A stretch of 64,000 bases of DNA from Ephemerocybe angulata (taxonomy: Eukaryota; Basidiomycota; Agaricomycetes; Agaricales; Psathyrellaceae): positions 372,001-436,000 of the forward strand of contig JAACJK010000001.1 of the NCBI GenBank assembly GCA_013368325.1, given 5' to 3'. Positions within the stretch are counted from its first letter, which is position 1, and every line of letters starts with the position of its first letter. The position numbers were made by a program, and so were the translations under genes. The notes under the pieces were generated by a model that worked only from the letters and a program-made list of their open reading frames with translations, searched no databases and was not told where the DNA came from. This document shows positions 31,296 through 43,232 of the stretch, piece by piece.

Positions 31296-32461
31296 ATGGC
31301 TGAAACACAATCCAACTTCGCAGAAATCGAAAGCACAGACCAGTTCAAGGATCTGCTGAGCAAAGACTTGAACCGAGTCTCTGTCATCAACTTTTGGGCA
31401 ACCTTTGCGGAACCATGCAAACAGATGAATCAGGTTTTCCAGGAACTGGCGAAGAAATACCCGGCAGCGCTTTTCTTACAGGTGCGTTCATATCTTCTTA
31501 GAAGAATTGGACTGCGAGGGTGGGACCGGGGAGCTTGAACTTCCTCTTTCCGAAGCAAATAATCGTGCTGATACGAATCCACTTCGAATGACAAGTTCAA
31601 AGCGCTTTAATTCAAGCGCTATACGTTCTGCATCCCAGTTGTGACCAGTTCCCATGTTATACGACCAAGTTCGAACCCTGGCTATTCGGAGGGGAATCAT
31701 ATCAGCACTATCCGCTCGCTTCGGAAATAGGATCCCAAGCGCACATGCTGTTAACCCACCGAGGTCGCAAAGTACACCCCATTTCCAGTTCCGTTCTCGC
31801 ACCTTCACCCCGCAGCATTCCACAACGACCTAACTAACACACCCACCCAGGTTGAAGCAGAATCCCAATCCGACATCGCAGAGTCCTTCGACGTCGAAGC
31901 CGTCCCCTTCTTCATCCTCCTCCGGGGGCACACCCTCCTCGACCGCATCAGCGGCGCCGACGCATCCGCGCTCACCCAAGCCGTCGCCAAACACGTCTCC
32001 GCGCCCTCCTACACACCCCTCTCCCAGACATCCCAGGCGCCCGCGAAGCCGCCCGCGGACCTCGCAGCGCCCGCAGCGGAGGACGAAACGCCCGAGGCGC
32101 TGGAGAAGCGGTGCCGGGCCCTCATGAACCAGAGCGACGTTGTGCTGTTCATGAAGGGCAGTCCTGAGACGCCACGATGCGGGTTCTCGAGAAAGATCGT
32201 GGGGCTGCTGAAAGATGCGAACGTGGAGTTTACGACCTTTGATATTCTGACGGATGAGGGTGTGCGGCAAGGTGGGTGTCTGTCTGCTTCTTTCTTCGTT
32301 TATAGATGGATGACTGATATGTTTGGGTGCTTGTAGGACTGAAGAAGCTGAACGACTGGCCGACGTTCCCACAACTGATCGTCAAGGGAGAACTCGTGGG
32401 TGGACTCGACATCGTGCAGGAGATGATCAACTCTGGAGAACTCGCCCAGCTTCTGGTGTAA
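31296..32461 (+). CDS. grx4: Monothiol glutaredoxin, Grx3/Grx4 type
   Basis: Exons 31296-31481, 31851-32271 and 32337-32461 give 243 codons. An N-terminal thioredoxin-like domain (residues ~5-105) contains [12 protein letters not shown] in place of the usual redox motif, then [14 protein letters not shown]. After an Ala/Pro linker comes the glutaredoxin domain with [21 protein letters not shown]. The CGFS active site (Cys172) defines monothiol glutaredoxins that bind a bridging [2Fe-2S] cluster with glutathione. The substrate-side motifs [20 protein letters not shown] complete the fold. Homologues deliver iron in cytosol and nucleus and regulate iron-sensing transcription factors. Intron 1 is 369 nt, several times longer than any other here, and contains a foldback element. 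gene_symbol follows the fungal family name; Grx3 is equally apt. Confidence 0.95.
31533..31740. mobile_element. Foldback/MITE-like inverted repeat inside grx4 intron 1
   Basis: The left arm contains TTTCCGAAGC (31547-31556), then GTGCTGATA and, further in, TTCGAAT. The right arm, read as its complement from 31740 leftwards, gives GCTTG, TTTCCGAAGC, GTGCTGATA and CCGAAT in the same order. The arms match imperfectly for about 60 bases each with a centre of under 90 bases. No coding capacity. It is consistent with a non-autonomous inverted-repeat transposon; I could not define target-site duplications. Confidence 0.65.
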
Positions 32462-34871
32462 TTGTGTACGTCGGCTTCTTGCATCACGTCGTCGTTAGAC
32501 CTGATGTTTCCACAGTCTTACTAGATGAATACCACAGCTTTTTCGGTTCATTGGAGTCAGCAGCTCATATCGAGGCTGCGGACAGGCTATACTTGAAGTG
32601 TTATTACGGTTAAAGGTCAGCTGTGCTGCGGTACACTTTCGGAAATCGCAGACGACGCCATACTGCTGCGCGAAATCGCCGAGAATGCTTCGTCTCTCTA
32701 ACCATTTATGAGCTTAAGCTTGCTCTGCCAAGATATATTACTACGCGCCTTTGCGGATTCGCCGATCGCTCTCTATAAGTATGACCTACGACCCACGTAC
32801 TCACTCCCGGGTGTGCATATTTGGCACAAGCAAGTCTTGAAGCTGCTTGAATTACGCCGATTCAAGTTTAGTCATGCAATTGTAGCTTCCTACGCACAGC
32901 TGCGACCGCCTGGCCATAATTGGATGCGTGCGGCAGACTCCTTGGCGGGGAAACCTTCTAAGTTCTGGCTCGCTTCTCATAAAATGGGTGTGCATATTTG
33001 GCACAAGCAAGGCTTGAAGCAGCTTGAATTACGCCGATTTAGTCATGCAATTATGGCCACCTACACACCAGCTGTAGCCTGTGTGTGACAGTGTGAGTGC
33101 GACGGTATCTCTAGAGGCAGTTGGGGTTGAGAATGGTGCGAGCCCGACCATCCCAACAGACTCCTTCGACTTTGTCCGGGAAGCCCGCGAATGTGGAGAT
33201 CAGATTGGGAATGGCCGAAATTGGGTTGGTTGTAAGCGCTGGAGCGCCTGTCTGGCGCTTAGGTTATGGAGGGGTGTTTAGTAGGCTGTTTCTTTGTCCA
33301 GAGATCCTCTTGACCAATAGTGCTCGAGGCTGGTGTAGGTGAGGTTTTGAGCTTAAGTTTGAGGAATCGTCACGCATTAGCGTGGATTCGAACGAGTGAC
33401 CTTACACGTGGCAGCTCAGGCGAAGGACAACGCGGGTCTTGCGACTTGATATCTGGCCACGATGAACTCACATGCCTCCAACTTTGCTCCAACTTGAATC
33501 TTTTCGAAATTTTACCCTGTGGAGAAGATTAGTCTTGTCAGGCAAGTTACTGGTAACTGCCAGGAACCGATTGCGACTAACACATGCAATTCAGGGAGGA
33601 CCAAAGCGTTTGAAAATTGAAACACTCTCCCAAGCCCCACCGTGACTGTCCCGCAACCCTCCTTTCCGGAGTGAAGTCAGCCCTGCTTTATTGCGCGCCC
33701 CATGGCATAAGTACAAGGAGCTTCGGTATTGTTTGCGGTTTCAGCCTCTTCTTGCACATTGACCTAATCGGACGCGAAACTCCCCCGTACTTACCAAGTG
33801 ATTGAATTTCCAGCGCTTATACGGTCTCTTGCCCTCTCACGCGCTTCCACAGCTGCATCTTCTTCGCTGGCTTTACGCTCCGGAAGTGATGAAATCGTCT
33901 GCACACAACATTCGCTCCGGGTGTCAATACCTGCTCACGAAACATCCTTGAACCTCGGGGAACACGGCAAGCCTTGGGTGTCTCGGGCATCTTGATCAAC
34001 CCTGTAACGTCATGCTGGGCGTTAAAGTCGCCTAATGGCCCTGCGCCGCGCCAAGGCTCCTGATAGTGCATCCCTGCTGATATCTCAGGCTGTTGATAAG
34101 TAGCCCCTCGTTCTCATCCGATGGTTGTCTCTGGGCATTTGGGCATGCCGCCACCTGGGCCTGATGGCGTATAAGCAATCTCTGTACTCGCTCCTTCAGC
34201 CTATGGCGAGTTCGAGAGGCCGAAGCATTATACCTGACCGGGATAACTTGGATCTTTACCGGCCTTCTCCGGTCTCGGGGATTCGAGGACCAGATTGAGA
34301 GAAGAAACAAACGAAAGAATGTGTGCTGTGGTCATGCTTGGACAGTACGGAGTCTGCCTGTCTCCGTCTCGCAAACGCCATAGCCGGCACATGACGGTAT
34401 TATATGTAGGCTGAGTCAAGCTCACCTGGCACTGACCAAGCCAACGCTGCCCATAGCTACGGATTCATGCGATTCTGCCTCCATTGCCGGTCCATCCGAG
34501 GACACCGTTGGGCGCGTCCGTGTATCCCGTTCTCCAGTCGGTCTCGAGACGCCAACAGTTTGCTTGCGCTGATGATAATCTGCGAGTTGTGGGCATCGCA
34601 CGAACTGGCACGCCGGAAGATCAGTTCCTACCGCACCTAATCCTCCTCCGTGCCATGTGTCCTTTTGGAAGGCGATTCGCCGACACTCATCTTAGCTATT
34701 TTAGGGCCGCAGACAAGTATTCGATGGCCATCCCGGCGATCCCCCTACTCATAAAGGGGCCCGTCGTCGCCCGTAAACGATTCTCCTCCTCCCCTGCCCA
34801 TTAGCGCTTGCACTGGGCCTCGCTGGGAAAAGTTAATTGGTTTCCAATAGTCCCCACGTCATCTGATAATT
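32462..34871. other. Gene-poor 2.4 kb with a local direct repeat
   Basis: Apart from the duplication at 32811-33073 I see only short frames without domains. The word GATTCGAACGAGTGACC at about 33393 looks like a tRNA T arm but no tRNA can be folded around it. Confidence 0.5.
32811..33073. repeat. Direct repeat, two copies offset by 177 bases
   Basis: The copies start with GTGTGCATATTTGGCACAAG at 32811 and 32988 and share about 90 bases. They differ by a few substitutions and a short indel after CGCCGATT, and end near CAGCTG. The origin is unknown; it looks like a recent local duplication. Confidence 0.8.
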
Positions 34872-36244
34872 ATGAGCGCCGATCATCAATTGCATGCACG
34901 AGGTGGGCATTGATCCCGTCTTCACCGTGGCTCGTTGGTGGCTCGTATGTTCTAAAGACCTGTTGCAGCTCTCGGTCTCCCACTACTCCCAGTCGAGCTC
35001 CAGGTCGAAATCATCGATGCACACCAACACAACTTCTACCAGCTACGCACGATGGCGAGGGTGTGCCACCTCTGGCGCAACCGCTGCAACAAATCCCTAT
35101 TCCGCCGACTCGAGCTGAAGCCGTCTTCCATTGAGAGTTTCGCAGCCCTCATCTCATCACCCTTCACATGCAACAGCGTCTTGTCCAGCATCTGCCACCT
35201 CTGGATAGGCCACCACGACGACAAGGCGGGCGACTGGAGCGCATTCCGAGTAGAACTCCTGCAAGAAATCCTCATATCCCTGAGCGAAGCGCGCCGCCTC
35301 CGCGACCTGACGCTCCTCAAGAGCGTCTCGGAGCTCTTCGAAGTGGGCTTTATCACCATCCTCCCCATGCATCTCCCATACGTGCAGTCCCTGCACCTCT
35401 CCGACGTGCACTTCACCACGTCCGGCGAATTCGCCGGGTTCTTCAACGGTTTCGCATCGGTCCAGTACATCGTCCTCAAGGACGTGACGGTCCCCAACGC
35501 CTACTCGCATCTCGACACGATGAAGGGCGTCACAGCATGCCCCGCTGTCGTTTGCCCAGACGCGAGCCGCTTCACGCTCTCCGTGCACCTCAACGACGAC
35601 GGCACCGTCCGCAAGTGCCTGCGGTGGAAGTCCCCCGCGCGGGGCGCGCGCATCACGCTGCGCGACGTCGCCATCCTCCACTCGTCCTCTGCAGTTGAGC
35701 CGCGCGCACAGAACCCCCGCCACGGTGTGCACATAGGCCCAGACGTCTCGCACATCGAGATCCTCGCGAAACAGTCCCCCAGTCGTAAGTCGTAACTCCA
35801 TCAGCGTGTGTTAACCACTCCCAAAGCTGACTAGCTGCGTGTGTAGATGAAATGTGGCAGTTCCCCTCGTCGCGGATCGACCTGGCGTTCGCGCAGTCGC
35901 TGCGGTACATCACGCTGGGCTCGACACGCTGCGTGCTCTCCCTCCTGAGCTGGGTCCCTGCGCTCCTCGCGCACATCCCGACCGCCGCGCCGCTCAAGGA
36001 GATCCGCATCGCGTTCTCGAGTTCGCGGCAGTTCGACCTTGACCAGCCGTTCATTAGATGGCTTGCGAGCACGATTTCGAAGGGGAGGAAGCCGTTTGGG
36101 GGCCTCGAGGCGATACACTTTATGGCGTTTGGGACGCTGGGGGATAAGAATATCGAGGAGAAGATTGTTAAGACGGTTAGTAAGGAGTTTTGGGATTGGG
36201 AGGAAGATCGGGTGGGGGTCCTTAGGTTCTCGTTTGTACCCTAG
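34872..36244 (+). CDS. F-box-type protein
   Basis: Exons 34872-34902, 34969-35784 and 35847-36244 (introns 66 and 62 nt) give 414 codons. The short first exon (MSADHQLHAR) splices in phase 1 to LGLPLLPVELQVEIIDA, then LRTMARVCHLWRNRCNKSLFRRLEL. This is an F-box-like motif (residues ~12-60). The remainder has LRR-like phrases: LRDLTLLKSVSELFEVGFI, Y-x-QSLHLSDVHF, QYIVLKDVTV, LRYITLGSTRC, LKEIRIAF, LEAIHFMAFGTLG. This fits the agaric F-box/LRR-like families and a role as SCF adaptor of unknown target. The first exon is inferred; an in-frame TAA at about 34951 shows that an intron must precede the F-box. Confidence 0.75.
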
Positions 36245-38429
36245 AGGCCATGCTTCTGGCCCTTGCTATGGGCTGTAGGTCGATGTTGGGCCGACTGGCA
36301 CAGTGGCGACGTGGATAGAGCGGTCCTGGGACGCTCGAGCATGTCATGTAGCCCGCACTGAGGCGTCAGCATGCACCCGTCTGGTGCTATTTCTGTGCTC
36401 TCCAGCGACGGGGAGGTGGCGTGGAGGCTTGATCGAGTAACTCGAGTGTTGTCGTTCGACTGATATCATGTTACAAGGAACGCTCGACCTCAAGCCAGGG
36501 GATAGTCGGCGCTGTTGGGAGATGCTAGCAGAAGGCGAAGGGTGCTGCAGCACATGGGAGGTTGGGTATCATAATTGGGGGTGTTGACTCAATCCACCTT
36601 GTAATGTTTGGGTCAAACATCGGCGAGTTATTGCTCTTGCATGCAGCGACGATTATCCATCCTATTGCAACGTAACTGTAGTTTACTAGTGTAACTCACG
36701 AACAAGGTTGACTTTATAGAAGCATCGAGGGCGTCGCCTTTTTGCACCACAAAGCAGTGAGATGAGAGTTACAAGGAAGTCTGCGAACTACGACTCGGAC
36801 CCAAGCCTCGTCATTCCCGCGATGTCCAAGTAAAAAAGAAGAGCCAACCCTCTTGTGACCTCCATATTTCCCTATACATGTAGAATGTGACCTCCATATT
36901 TCCATATAGAACATCGAACATCCCAACTTCGAAAGATCGTTACTGATCTACGGGGGTATGTACCTGCAGGTACACACACCCTCCCGTTCCTCCGAGGTTG
37001 CAGCTCCTGTACGATACAGTGCAGTACCTATATCGGGCGTCAGTGCACAAATGCCTTACCCGCAAAGACCTCAATTCTCCGAGGAATCCCAATGGCGTCA
37101 CGGTCGGCCAGGAACCAGTACTTATCTGGGCCAGTCAAACGTTAGACAAACCACCGCCCTGCCACTATCCATGTTCCATATATGTAGAACCAAGGCCGCC
37201 GCTGTCCTTGTACTCAATAGTACTCGCCTTGGGAAAGATCTTTGCATCCTCAGCTAGCAAATGCAATGTCCTCATGCGCATTGGGAGTTGGACAGCGGAT
37301 CCTCCATATAAGTAAGTACTTCTACGGGCTAAGTACCGCACCCTCGTCTCGATCCATCTCCATAGATCTCAGCGACAATTCACTAATAGCGCTTCGGCCA
37401 CCGCAGACGGGCATCTCATGACTGCACCCAATCCTCGAGGCTCGCAGCCTGAGAAACCGGGACACAGCACAATTAAAAAAGATGACAGGTTAGCATGTAA
37501 GTAGCCACAGTACACACGAATTCTCCTTGAAACGGGTTCTGCGGGCACCCCTTAGACTCGTCCTTTAAATGGCGTAGTCTCCGATTCAGATGTGTTAACA
37601 GATATATGGACAAAAGCGACGAACGTGAACGACGGTTCGGGCGCCTAAACCTCCAGGCATCATTACCGGGCCGCTATCAGAGCCAATCTGAGCCAACATC
37701 ATCTGCTTTGGAACCCTGAATGTACCCACCCACTTAAAGCACTCTCAGTTCCACCGTCCCCGATTTATAGCGCGCCTGACAGGTTCGTAGATTTAATTTG
37801 TCTCGGGTACATACAAGGCAAGTAAGGACCAAACGGAAAGGCATGCGACCCTCGACTCGGCCCCCGAGACCAGTATTAAGGCGTCCGAGCACCCAGCCTC
37901 TCGGGATGATGCAGGTGAGCTCATATGACGACGACTTACCTACACGGGCTGTCCGCGGTGCCACCAAAACTCAATTGACTTCATTATCTTTACGTCTAAT
38001 CCACTCGGCCCCTGAGCACAAGCGCCCATGTAAAGCAGGTCAAGCATTGCACCATTCAGATTTGACGTCCGGTTATAGGCGGTTATGCGATGCCGAGGAG
38101 CCGTAGTTTCACAAGAGACCAGCGTCCCCTGGGCGTAGGTCAGTGCAAGCAAACCTTCAGACCATTTACGCGATCCGCAGTGAGGAAGTAGCGAATCGCA
38201 ATGGAAGGTGGGTCGCTCGACAGGGAAGTTCAGTGGAGGTCATGTAAGACTAAAACACACGGTGAAGATGAGCATAAAGCACTCAATAGTATACAGATGG
38301 AATTCAAGACGCCGAATATGCCGCTGCTAAGTGTGTAGCAAAGGCATAATACCCACGCATAGACATCCGAGAAACACGCCGTCTCGACGCTTAAAGACTA
38401 CATGGTCCAGCAGCGACCACCTCTCCTTC
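36245..38429. other. Gene-poor 2.2 kb
   Basis: Short unsupported frames only. A near-identical 23-base word (TGTGACCTCCATATTTCC and neighbours) occurs twice, at 36854-36876 and 36886-36908. The right part is the 3' flank of the Ku70 gene. Confidence 0.55.
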
Positions 38430-41405
38430 TCAATGGGTTTCAAACCATTGGGAGACGCGGTCAATTAGGTCCGCTTTCTTCCCAGACACGGACTGACTCT
38501 TTGATTTCAAGAAGTCCTGGAGACACGTCAAACATGTTCGGCAAAATTCGAACAACATACTAGAAAGCGTACCTTAAGTTGTTCAACCTTGAGCTGTAAA
38601 GGGTGGGAGAGAAAGTGTTCAGGTTTACCCATGTCGATCATGAAAACGAGAAGCTGCAAACGCGTACCTTGCTGAGAGTCCCACCTTCGCAATGACTCCG
38701 GACCTCGGCCTCACCGACAGACACATCCTATCAAAATCATGTGCGTAAATGAAGGTCCTGAGAGACAAGCTCAGGGGCAAGGAGCGGGAAGGACACTTAC
38801 CGCCTTCCGCTTTGCGCCCGCGACTGGCTCATCAACAATGGCCGAGGATTCATCGTCGTGCAACGCCTTCTTCCACTCTTTGATCAGCTCGCCTGCCTTC
38901 TGTTAACGGCGATGTGAGGTTGTGGGTCTCTGGAGGAGAACGTGCACTTGCCCGATGAATAGCTTTCGCATTAGGTTCTGTCAAGTCTGTAAAAGAGTCT
39001 GGATCGTATTCGTCTCGGAAAGCGGCGGCTTCTAATTGTGCGTTATGATACGCCAGCGCTATCGAAAGCGGTAGGATCAGCAGAAAATAAGTCTTTCGTG
39101 TGAGTCTTGCTTACATGGGTTTGGATAAGAATCGGGTGGATACGATCCATTCTTGATTGTCAATTTACGCACAAAGGTCTCTGCTGCCTTAACCACGGCG
39201 TCCTGAGCTGTGAGCAACCCATATCAGAACTATTTACGCACAAACCGTTCAAAAATGTACCTTGGTAACCTTTTTCGACGGGTGCTGCACGTATGTCATC
39301 TGCGAAAGGAAGAGGGATGATGTGGAAGCCTGGAGGATCGACTATCCAACCCGACTCGTCTGCTGCTTCCTCCTATGGGCTATGTAAGCCCGAGCTCCGC
39401 GGTTGTGGCAATGTTACGAACCTGGGGAAGAAGATAGCAGAATATCGGCGAGGCGTTACGCCTTGTCAGTGCTAGAGCCAATCCAATCTTGTCTTTCTTG
39501 ACCATCGATTTCAACAGGGCACTGAATGTACGTTTGCTTCCCGAGTAGGCCTAGACGGGCAGGATGATGAGTACAAATAGCGATAGAGTTTAGAACACCA
39601 ACCATCTCATCTGGATAAAGGAAATAGGAATGCTTCACATTGTCCTCGAAGCGTAGTTCCGAACGGTCTTTGAACCCCAATAATTTGATACCTACGGTAA
39701 AAGGTTAACTTCCAAAGGCACATACGGGATGATAAGCTCAGGCTACGAACCCGTTTCCAAACCCATCGTCCGGAAGGACCGAATCTCGTCTGGGGTATAG
39801 AATGGCTGAATGTGCATTAGCCTTCATGGTCAGTGGGAGCAGTCGTCCGAAAACGTACTCGGTGCCCCGGCTTGACTTTACGGGTGGTAGCGCTATCTTC
39901 GCTGCTTCCCCTCTCCTCATCAGCGTTGGCACTTGCTGCTCCACCACTTGCACCATATACAATTTTGTTCCTGTCAACTTCTTCCTCGCGATCCTACGTT
40001 TACGGCGCTGAGGCACTTGTCTGTCAAAATATGGCTTCGAAGTGACGAACCTGATCCACGTAAACCGTCTTGGATTTGGCAGGCTCCAATCCTGAGCCCA
40101 AATCCGCAAAGTATTGATAGGTTCCCTTCTTCTGTTCTGTGACAAGACCATACCTGGACGTTCAATATATCAGACCTCGACGAGATAACATCAGGGAAGG
40201 GCCTATAAGATAATTACCCTTTCACGCCAATCGTAAAGTCTTCAGCCAGCTTAAATGGTGCGCTGAACAATGCTCGCTTCGGGACTTCATGGAATCTCAT
40301 CTGAGCAAGTAAATCTTCGATTCGGGATATCGATATCGACTCAGGTAGAAGGGCACCCTTTCCACTGTCCTCATCATCCTCATCGAGGTTTGTGGGCAAA
40401 AGTACAGACTTTGGGTCACAAGTGTAAGCGACAGAACCTTAAGTCAAAGCCTGGGTACCCACCGAGTAGAATTTGGAAGTACTGAATGGCTTCCCCGGCG
40501 TACTGATGAAGAATGGCTCGACGGCAACACCGGCTTGAGTTAGATCCTGTGAGTTCAACTTTTAGCATGCAACGTTCATCTGCCTTACGTCCAGCTTACA
40601 ATCAAGGTCGTACGGGCAGATGTCATCAGTTGCTGGCTTCCGGCGCCAGCGTGGGGGTCGTCTTCGTCAGTGATTAAGAACACTCGCTTCGTTGCAGTTT
40701 TAGGAGCGCTGTTCTGGTGGTTAGTCAGAGCCTTATACTTATATAGAGGTTCGTACCCATCTCGCAGGACCCAATTGCAGCTGGTAAAGACGTCACCCAT
40801 TGGAACCCGTTTCTCGGTGGGGGGGAACTGTGATTTGAGCTCCCTGGGATCGTCCCTCGCATCTTCCGGAAAGATGAGAAGAAGAAAGCAAAAATAGAGA
40901 GCTTGGGCTTACCATCCAAGATCTGGATGAGCTCCTGTACTTTTGGGGCGCTCAAAAGAGAAATGGGCTGGAATAGATATGTTCCTTTCTTGAGTTCAGA
41001 CGCATACCCTCCGCCTTCCGCCTTCCTGGTCTTGGGTAGAAAGCATTAAGTTTCGCAAGAATCGCTCAGCAGCATGTCCCCATACCGTATTGAAAAGCAT
41101 GATGCCAACTGAATCTCTTGGGCCAACAATAATCTTCTTCTTCTCAATCTGCATGGCCGCTTCGAGGGCGGTGTACAGATGGGAGGTCCTCAGACCTTCA
41201 TACTCTGGATGGTCGTAGACCGCAGTCATCGACTCTGAGCAGTCAATGCAGAAGAGAATCACGTCTCTCTTCCCGTCATAAAGCTAGCGCCACGTAGAAT
41301 GCTCAATATTGGGCTTAATTAGGCTCGTTCGAAACGCACCGACGAGTCTTGAAGTTCTTCGTCTTCCTCCTCGTCAATCTTGTTCCAGTCATCGTACGCT
41401 GGCAT
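38430..41405 (-). CDS. ku70: Ku70 subunit of the Ku DNA end-binding complex
   Basis: Nineteen exons (41405-41340, 41283-41086, 41021-40913, 40862-40757, 40708-40600, 40546-40463, 40408-40218, 40153-40051, 39993-39859, 39805-39751, 39691-39603, 39550-39422, 39372-39261, 39207-39115, 39058-38952, 38899-38801, 38727-38668, 38593-38573, 38516-38430) sum to 650 codons. The vWA-like domain starts at ~28 (VILFCIDCSESM), with FLITDEDDPHAG and DLTQAGVAVEPFFIS. The Ku core ring includes KTVYVDQ, FYTPDEIRSFRTMGLETGIKLLGFKD, YSGSKRTFSALLKSM and ALALTRRNASP. The C-terminal SAP motif (LKVEQLKDFLKSKSQSVSGKKADLIDRV) binds DNA. Ku70/Ku80 loads on broken ends and starts non-homologous end joining in the nucleus. 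Intron 15 has a GC donor (GCAAGT). It is transcribed divergently from PTPA. Confidence 0.97.
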
Positions 41406-41637
41406 ATTATCCCGTTTTCCTTGATAGTTCGTTCTTCAGAGTCGGTGGGCAATGGGCGTGGTTGAAGGAGAACAGTGAATCGGCAGCGCCTCACACCGAG
41501 TCGCGTCGGGCCCGTCTCACCTTCTGTCACACCACGTGAATTGTGACTCGCATCACACCACCATCGGTCACGCTTGGGCGCGAATTCGAGGCTGACACAG
41601 AACTATCATCTACCACCACAGAACGGCTGTCTAAAGA
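41406..41637. promoter_or_regulatory. Shared divergent promoter of ku70 and PTPA
   Basis: Only 232 bases separate the two start codons, so both 5' UTRs and promoters must lie here. No TATA box is evident. Co-regulation is possible but not shown. Confidence 0.6.
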
Positions 41638-43232
41638 ATGGCAAATCTGCGACAAGTCACCCTGGATGCCGTTCAGACCATCGTTGACGGGCCCACACTC
41701 CATATCAAAACGGAGGAGGACGTCGAAGCCTGGAAAACAACCCAGTCTTACAGAGATTACTCCACCTTTCTGCAACGCCTTAATGAATCTGTGGTCAACT
41801 ACTACCTGCCATGGTCCCCGGAGACGCCCGCTCGGGTATGGAACATGTCATCGAGGAGCACTTCTCGAATCTTATCGCAATGTCTAGGGAACTGTGAAGA
41901 TTCTGGCTCTTTTGGATAAATTGGATCAGTGGACCGAGGACATCCCTCCACTCGAAACTCCACAACGATTCGGTAACCTAGCTTTTCGATCATGGGGTCG
42001 CCGCTTAGAGGAGGTCGGTCGACACTTGCTCCCATCCCCATCCACCCGTTTTTGTTGCGGTCCGATGCACCCAACTAATCCTTCTTCGACAGCAATGCGA
42101 CAGCCTTCTGGCAGAACTATTGGGAGATGGGTTCGAACCCGTCATACGGTTTGCTAAACCATATCTGTTGAGCTCCTTTGGATCCTTCACGCGAATGGAT
42201 TATGGCACTGGCCACGAGACTTCATTTGCACTCTTTCTACTCGTTTTGACACTCGTCAGATTTTTTGAGCCCGTTCCTGAAGTGGAAAGGCAACTCGTTT
42301 TGGTTGTCTTTCTACGGTATCTCCGCCTCTGTTGGAAGCTTCAAGATGTCTATCGACTGGAACCGGCAGGCAGCCATGGAGTCTGGGGTCTGGATGATTC
42401 TCACTTCCTGCCATACATCTTTGGCAGTGGCGAGTTGCGGGGTAAGCATTGGCATTCTTCCCCATGCTTTCTATTCTTCCGACGTCCCTCGAAGAACTCT
42501 AACATTCATCATCTGTTGTTTTCTGCTAGATCAAACCGACATCCCGGTGAACGCGATTCTGCAGACCCCCCTTCCAGATACCAATCTATATTTTCTGTCG
42601 ATATCCCGTATTCACGAGGTTAAACATGGCCCGTTTCATGAACACTCTTCCTCCCTTCACGCTATCGCAGTCGGAGTCGCCAATTGGGGGAAAGTAAACT
42701 CCGGGCTGTTCAAGATGTACGAGGTCTGTAAACTCAATCTTCGCCTCATCCTCATCACGAAAGTATCTCTAATTGACTCGTCTCATTATCAAACGGATAG
42801 GCCGAGGTTCTGAGCAAACGCGTCGTGGTCCAACACATTCCTTTGGGGGGTATCCTGGAATGGAATCCATCTCAAAGCCCTGCTTCGGACTTGGAAAGCC
42901 CCGGGAGTAGGCCAGGTCAATCGACTCAAATGCCTCCTCCGCCAACATCTACCTCTTCGTCGGTATTGACACCTATTGGACCTCCTCGTGCTCGAGCTCC
43001 GCTAGGGCACGGTGGCCCTATAAGCGCCCGTACCGCGAATGTCGGTACCCGAGCACCGTGGGTGGCATCAGCAGCTCCAGGATCAATCTCGCGCTCAGGC
43101 AACTTGGAGGGAGCTCGTGTTTCTGGGTCTATTCCTAACCCTCCAGGATCCATCACGATGGCACCCCCTCCTGGCGCCGTACCACCCACGTCCTTCCCCC
43201 ATACACCGGCAGATTCGGGACGAGGATCTTGA
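41638..43232 (+). CDS. Serine/threonine phosphatase 2A activator (PTPA/Rrd type)
   Basis: Exons 41638-41835, 41888-42013, 42093-42441, 42530-42723 and 42801-43232 give 432 codons. PTPA signatures: LLDKLDQWTEDIPPLETPQRFGN, SWGRRLEE, FGSFTRMDYGTGHE, GVWGLDDSHFLPYIFGSGEL, FLSISRIHEVKHGPFHEHSS and GLFKMYEAEVL. The protein is a peptidyl-prolyl isomerase that remodels and activates the PP2A catalytic subunit in cytosol and nucleus. Residues ~300-325 (VVVQHIPLGGILEW) end the conserved domain. The last ~105 residues are a Pro/Ser/Gly-rich tail (PPPPTSTSSSV, GPPRARAPLGHGG), as in Rrd1-type fungal members. The same strand and short spacing to ku70 suggest a shared promoter. Confidence 0.96.

Noticed and set aside
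31650..31710. Possible tRNA in the glutaredoxin intron (GTTCGAACC)
   Set aside because: A partial T-arm-like hairpin exists but there is no D arm, anticodon arm or acceptor. It is better explained as part of the foldback element.
33380..33420. tRNA-like GATTCGAACGAGTGACC
   Set aside because: Looks like a T loop but the five-base T stem and an acceptor stem cannot be formed on either strand.
35157..35801. Long minus-strand frame opposite the F-box-type gene
   Set aside because: The plus strand carries the F-box, LRR-like phrases and matching splice sites; the minus frame has no domain.
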